DNA of 24,957 nucleotides from Candidatus Hermodarchaeota archaeon (GTDB taxonomy: Archaea; Asgardarchaeota; Hermodarchaeia; Hermodarchaeales; Hermodarchaeaceae). A program made the position numbers and the translations under genes. Below, piece by piece: positions 22,425 to 24,957 of this stretch. Below the pieces are notes generated by a model, which was given only the letters and a program-made list of their open reading frames with translations, was not told the origin of the DNA and did no database searches. Every line of letters begins with the position of its first letter. Position 1 is the first letter of the stretch. The DNA lies in assembly GCA_016840185.1 (NCBI GenBank), contig JAEOSV010000066.1:1-24957 (forward strand), read 5' to 3'.

Positions 22425-23066
22425 ATGCCCATTGGCGACTGGCACATTCCGGAAGGAAAACTAGGTGAAGAAGTGAGTAAACTCGTTCCCGGAGAGGACA
22501 CGATAATCTACACTTCTCAGGTTCACGTCGAAACCGGAGATGATATTCGAGGACACGTGATCAAAGTAGGGCAAATCGCAGTCACCAATCGGGGGATTGC
22601 GTTTTACGCGAAACGAAAGGGGTTGACCGGTGGGCTGATTTCTTTCCGTGGAGGTCCGATTGGGGAATATGTGCGCTATGATCAAATCGCTCATATTGAT
22701 AGTCAAAACGACCGTGTCATTATTCATGTGACTCCTGATATTGATGCCGAGGATAAGGAAGAGCGATGGTATGAGCTCGTGGTTGTCCAGTCTAAACCCT
22801 TTGAGAAGAAGAAGGCTTTTGAGAAGCGGAAAAAACAGTTTAGTTCAGTTCTGGAATATGCCCTCTACCGATATAAAACAGGGCAGGCTCGACCAGATCT
22901 ACCTAGAAGTAGAAAACAGAGTCAGCATCAAGCGACACGCGTTCGAGCTTCACGGAGACGTGTTCGACGTCGACGTGTACAGTATTGTCCAAAATGTGGG
23001 GGATTTCTAGAAGAACCCGAAGCCTTCTGTGAAGTTTGTGGAACGCCCCTTCATCCGCCTGATTAA
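22425..23066 (+). CDS. PH-like domain protein with C-terminal zinc ribbon
   Basis: A 213-residue protein with three parts. Residues about 20-150 are a beta-rich domain (GHVIKVGQIAVTNRGIAFYA, then YVRYDQIAHIDSQNDRVIIH) ending in a long charged helix, the profile of bacterial/archaeal PH-like or GRAM-like domains. Residues 155-186 are a highly basic linker with repeated Arg (RRRVRRRRV). Residues 188-207 are a zinc ribbon with C188, C191, C202 and C205. PH-like domains bind lipids or proteins; the Arg-rich linker could bind acidic membrane or nucleic acid. It converges on a Rab-like GTPase gene with a 6-bp gap. The PH assignment is from pattern only; the zinc ribbon is clear. Confidence 0.75.
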   Translation: MPIGDWHIPEGKLGEEVSKLVPGEDTIIYTSQVHVETGDDIRGHVIKVGQIAVTNRGIAFYAKRKGLTGGLISFRGGPIGEYVRYDQIAHIDSQNDRVIIHVTPDIDAEDKEERWYELVVVQSKPFEKKKAFEKRKKQFSSVLEYALYRYKTGQARPDLPRSRKQSQHQATRVRASRRRVRRRRVQYCPKCGGFLEEPEAFCEVCGTPLHPPD

Positions 23067-23072
23067 AACGTG

Positions 23073-23615
23073 TTATGGGATGCGTCCGCGCACGCGGTCA
23101 ATCGCATAGAGTGCAATGCGCTCGAAGATAGGTTCGATATTGACACCGTCTTTGGCACTGGTTTCCATAAATTCCGCACCTAGTTGGCGACCCATCCCGG
23201 TTCCTTCTTTTTCGTCTACGACGCGTTCTTTCGTCAAGTCAATTTTGTTTCCTATAACGATTTTGATGGCTTCTCCGGCGTGACGATCTACTTGTCGGGA
23301 CCAGGTGGGTAGGTTGTCGAAGCTTTCGCGGTTGGTCACATCATAGACCATGAGAGCGCCAATGGCTCCAACGAAATAGCGTTCGACGAGATTACGGAAT
23401 CGTTCTTGTCCGGCAGTGTCGTAGCAGAGGAGGCCGATTTTTCTACCTTCTACGGTAACGATTTTTCGAAAAACGTCAGTGCCGATAGTAGCTTTGTAGG
23501 AGGAGGTGAAGGACCCGGTGACATACCGTCCTACGATACTAGTTTTGCCAACTGCGGCATCGCCAACGGCGATAACTTTCAAGGATACATCTGCGTCGTC
23601 ATGCGTGCTACTCAT
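23073..23615 (-). CDS. Rab-like small GTPase
   Basis: A 180-residue Ras-superfamily GTPase with every nucleotide motif intact: P-loop GDAAVGKTS (18-26), switch I Y-K-A-T43-I-G-T, DTAGQERF (66-73) with catalytic Gln70, NKID (123-126) and ETSAK (151-155). It should bind and hydrolyse GTP as a molecular switch. The TIGTDVF effector region and DTAGQERF are closest to Rab/Ras-type proteins, which are abundant in Asgard archaea. Like other archaeal members it has no C-terminal Cys for prenylation, and the N-terminal ten residues are acidic, so membrane attachment must come from a partner if it occurs. A TATA-like box lies about 55 bp upstream. Partners (GAP, GEF) are not in the window. Confidence 0.95.
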   Translation of the reverse strand: MSSTHDDADVSLKVIAVGDAAVGKTSIVGRYVTGSFTSSYKATIGTDVFRKIVTVEGRKIGLLCYDTAGQERFRNLVERYFVGAIGALMVYDVTNRESFDNLPTWSRQVDRHAGEAIKIVIGNKIDLTKERVVDEKEGTGMGRQLGAEFMETSAKDGVNIEPIFERIALYAIDRVRGRIP

Positions 23616-23667
23616 GATTCATTCATCCCCACAGGCAGAGGGTACTTGTTTTACGTGCCGTTTTTGC

Positions 23668-23675
23668 TATAATAA
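23668..23675 (-). promoter_or_regulatory. TATA box of the Rab-like GTPase gene
   Basis: Reads TTATTATA on the minus strand, about 55 bp before the ATG at 23615. GGGGATGA lies about ten bases before that ATG and may aid ribosome binding. Confidence 0.4.
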
Positions 23676-23711
23676 GTTTTCACACACAAGGCGAATTGTG
23701 TTTGAAGAAAA

Positions 23712-24230
23712 TTAGAGGTCAAGGCGGTAGAGGTTGACGCCATCGGCGCCGTGTACAAAATTAAATTGGAGTCGTTGCACGATTCGTAGCATTGGGGTGT
23801 TCGTGACGTTCACAAGGGCAAAAAGTCGGTATAGCCCTTCTTTGCGGGCAATATCTACGAGTTGAGTCATTAGTTTGGTGCCTAAGGTCTTGTTTTGATA
23901 ATCGTCACGGACGAGGATTGAAACCTCAGCGGTTCCGGAGTTTTTGTCGATGAAATACCAGCAGTCACCGATGACTTCGGGTTTCCCGCTTTCATTCGTG
24001 CATTCGCCCACAATGCACAGGTTTCCAGTATCGATGCAACCTTTAATGGATCGGAGCCATTCACGGGCATCGGTCCAGCCGAAGCGTTTTTTGAGGGATT
24101 CTTCGGTGGCACGCTGGTACAGGTCTTCGAGTCGGTCGTATTCATCAAAATTGAGGGGACGGATTTGGATGCAGCAACCATCACTGAGTTCGGCTTGACA
24201 TTCAAACTCAGGAGGATAGAGTCCACCCAT
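23712..24230 (-). CDS. GNAT-family N-acetyltransferase
   Basis: A 172-residue acetyl-CoA-dependent acyltransferase. Strand beta-1 is IQIRPLNFDEYDRL (21-34). The acetyl-CoA pyrophosphate loop is V-R-D-D-Y-Q112-N-K-T-L-G117-T-K-L, where the first Gly of the usual Q-x-x-G-x-G is Thr115. Motif B follows (LYRLFALVNVTNTPMLRIVQRLQF), with the usual Asn and the C-terminal helix. The region resembles the GNAT domain of protein lysine acetyltransferases of the Pat type, but the substrate is not certain. The frame is open 101 codons further upstream and would run into the divergent gene; the ATG at 24230 with GAGG about seven bases upstream starts right at the domain. Divergent from the nitroreductase gene. 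Confidence 0.85.
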   Translation of the reverse strand: MGGLYPPEFECQAELSDGCCIQIRPLNFDEYDRLEDLYQRATEESLKKRFGWTDAREWLRSIKGCIDTGNLCIVGECTNESGKPEVIGDCWYFIDKNSGTAEVSILVRDDYQNKTLGTKLMTQLVDIARKEGLYRLFALVNVTNTPMLRIVQRLQFNFVHGADGVNLYRLDL

Positions 24231-24275
24231 AAGAAGACCTCGCGAGGTAATCAGGGTACTATGGGGAATTAGGTC

Positions 24276-24282
24276 ATTTAAA
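24276..24282 (-). promoter_or_regulatory. TATA box of the GNAT gene
   Basis: TTTAAAT on the minus strand, about 46-52 bp before the GNAT ATG, in the 165-bp divergent gap. Confidence 0.4.
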
Positions 24283-24335
24283 CCATAATGTTTGAACAAT
24301 GAACTGCTTCTACGTGTTTTTTCTTGGGTTTTTGG

Positions 24336-24343
24336 TATTATAG
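24336..24343 (+). promoter_or_regulatory. TATA box of the nitroreductase gene
   Basis: TATTATAG, 53-60 bp before the preferred ATG. A transcript from here would begin near 24363, just after the two upstream in-frame ATGs at 24324 and 24360, which supports the downstream start. Confidence 0.45.
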
Positions 24344-24395
24344 GAAAACAGAAGTGTCTATGTACTCCGCATACGACCTGAGGGTGGTGACTTGT

Positions 24396-24941
24396 ATGGA
24401 TGTAGAGGAAGCGATTCGTAAGCGTCGCGCCTATCGTGCCTTGACCCCTGTGGAAATCACGGATGCCATGATTCGGAATCTTGCGACTAACGCCCAACTT
24501 GCCGCGTCCTGTTTTAACAAACAGCCGTGGCATTTCGTATTCGTGAGAGATAATGACATGCTTGCTAGATTACAAGCGTTCATGTCGAAGAATAATCGGT
24601 GGGTTCAGGGTGCTTCCATGATCATTGCAGTGTACTCTAGCAAAGATCAGGATTGCCTTCTCCCTAATCGAGAATACTTCCTTTTTGATACAGGCATGGC
24701 AACAGGACAACTGATTTTACGTGCGACTGAAATGGGTTTAGTGGCACATCCTATTGCGGGATTTGATGATGAAAAGGTCAAGGAGCTTCTTGAGATTCCT
24801 TCGGACTCAACCTTAATCACGTTAGTGATAGTCGGGAAACATGCTCCAAAGAATACTGATTTGCTTACTGAGAAGCAAGTAGACATTGAAAAACTACGAC
24901 CAATTCGAGATGAGCTTGAAAAATTCATTAGGATAATTTGA
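24396..24941 (+). CDS. nitroreductase-family FMN oxidoreductase
   Basis: A 181-residue NAD(P)H-dependent flavoprotein of the nitroreductase fold, of normal length for the short subfamily. FMN-binding segments are the N-terminal R-K-R-R-A-Y-R (8-14), N41-K-Q-P-W-H-F-V (41-48) and the G-L-V-A-H-P-I-A-G-F-D segment (114-124) before the final R/K-containing part. Such enzymes reduce quinones, nitro compounds or flavins; the physiological substrate is open. I start at the ATG at 24396, where the family begins and GGTGGTGA stands upstream; ATGs at 24324 and 24360 would add unrelated residues. It is divergent from the GNAT gene. The stop falls just inside the right edge, so the gene is complete. Confidence 0.9.
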   Translation: MDVEEAIRKRRAYRALTPVEITDAMIRNLATNAQLAASCFNKQPWHFVFVRDNDMLARLQAFMSKNNRWVQGASMIIAVYSSKDQDCLLPNREYFLFDTGMATGQLILRATEMGLVAHPIAGFDDEKVKELLEIPSDSTLITLVIVGKHAPKNTDLLTEKQVDIEKLRPIRDELEKFIRII

Positions 24942-24957
24942 AGCTTCCTAGGAGTCA

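Noticed and set aside
24231..24533. A 101-codon extension of the acetyltransferase
   Set aside because: It would overlap the divergent nitroreductase gene and its promoter; a Shine-Dalgarno precedes the ATG at 24230.

Overview
The window reads as chromosomal DNA of an archaeon, most likely an Asgard archaeon (Promethearchaeota; Thorarchaeia or a relative). The reasons are inferential. Most intergenic gaps carry A/T-rich TATA-like boxes 35-55 bp before starts rather than bacterial -35/-10 pairs. There is a complete eukaryote-like Rab-type small GTPase and a second degenerate one. Short zinc ribbons sit on otherwise unfamiliar proteins, and the membrane-anchored binding proteins are rich in N-glycosylation sequons. 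No rRNA, tRNA, CRISPR array, insertion sequence or phage gene was seen.

Layout. 184-402 is a small ferredoxin lacking one cluster cysteine. 634-1947 is a lysine-tailed helical-repeat protein. 1951-5639 is a minus-strand block with an MFS transporter, an unrecognised all-helical protein and an EamA/DMT transporter. 5728-11195 (minus) holds a degenerate small GTPase downstream of two membrane sensors. Both sensors have an N-terminal dCache-like extracellular domain and a HAMP-like segment, but unusual outputs: one has a zinc ribbon plus HEAT repeats, the other TPRs plus a von Willebrand A domain. Diverging from them, 11434-17355 (plus) is an operon of three paralogous substrate-binding proteins of the SBP_bac_5 type, tethered to the membrane. 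21267-17372 (minus) is a run of PfkB kinase, TPR protein, SpeA-type arginine decarboxylase and cupin. 21327-24941 holds a possible 44-residue leaderless gene, a DUF4386-like membrane protein, a PH-like/zinc-ribbon protein convergent with a Rab-like GTPase, a GNAT acetyltransferase and a divergent nitroreductase.

The most interesting region is 5728-17355. The three binding proteins appear to be circularly permuted. The half that is normally C-terminal in SBP_bac_5 comes first, followed by the half that is normally N-terminal, and a C-terminal membrane helix ends the protein. No ABC permease or ATPase lies nearby. Facing them are two dCache sensors with no kinase, cyclase or methyl-accepting output. 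The downstream GTPase has lost the DxxGQ residues. I infer, without proof, an environmental-sensing module in which tethered binding proteins capture a ligand and the sensors relay its presence through scaffold domains (VWA, TPR, HEAT) and perhaps the pseudo-GTPase.
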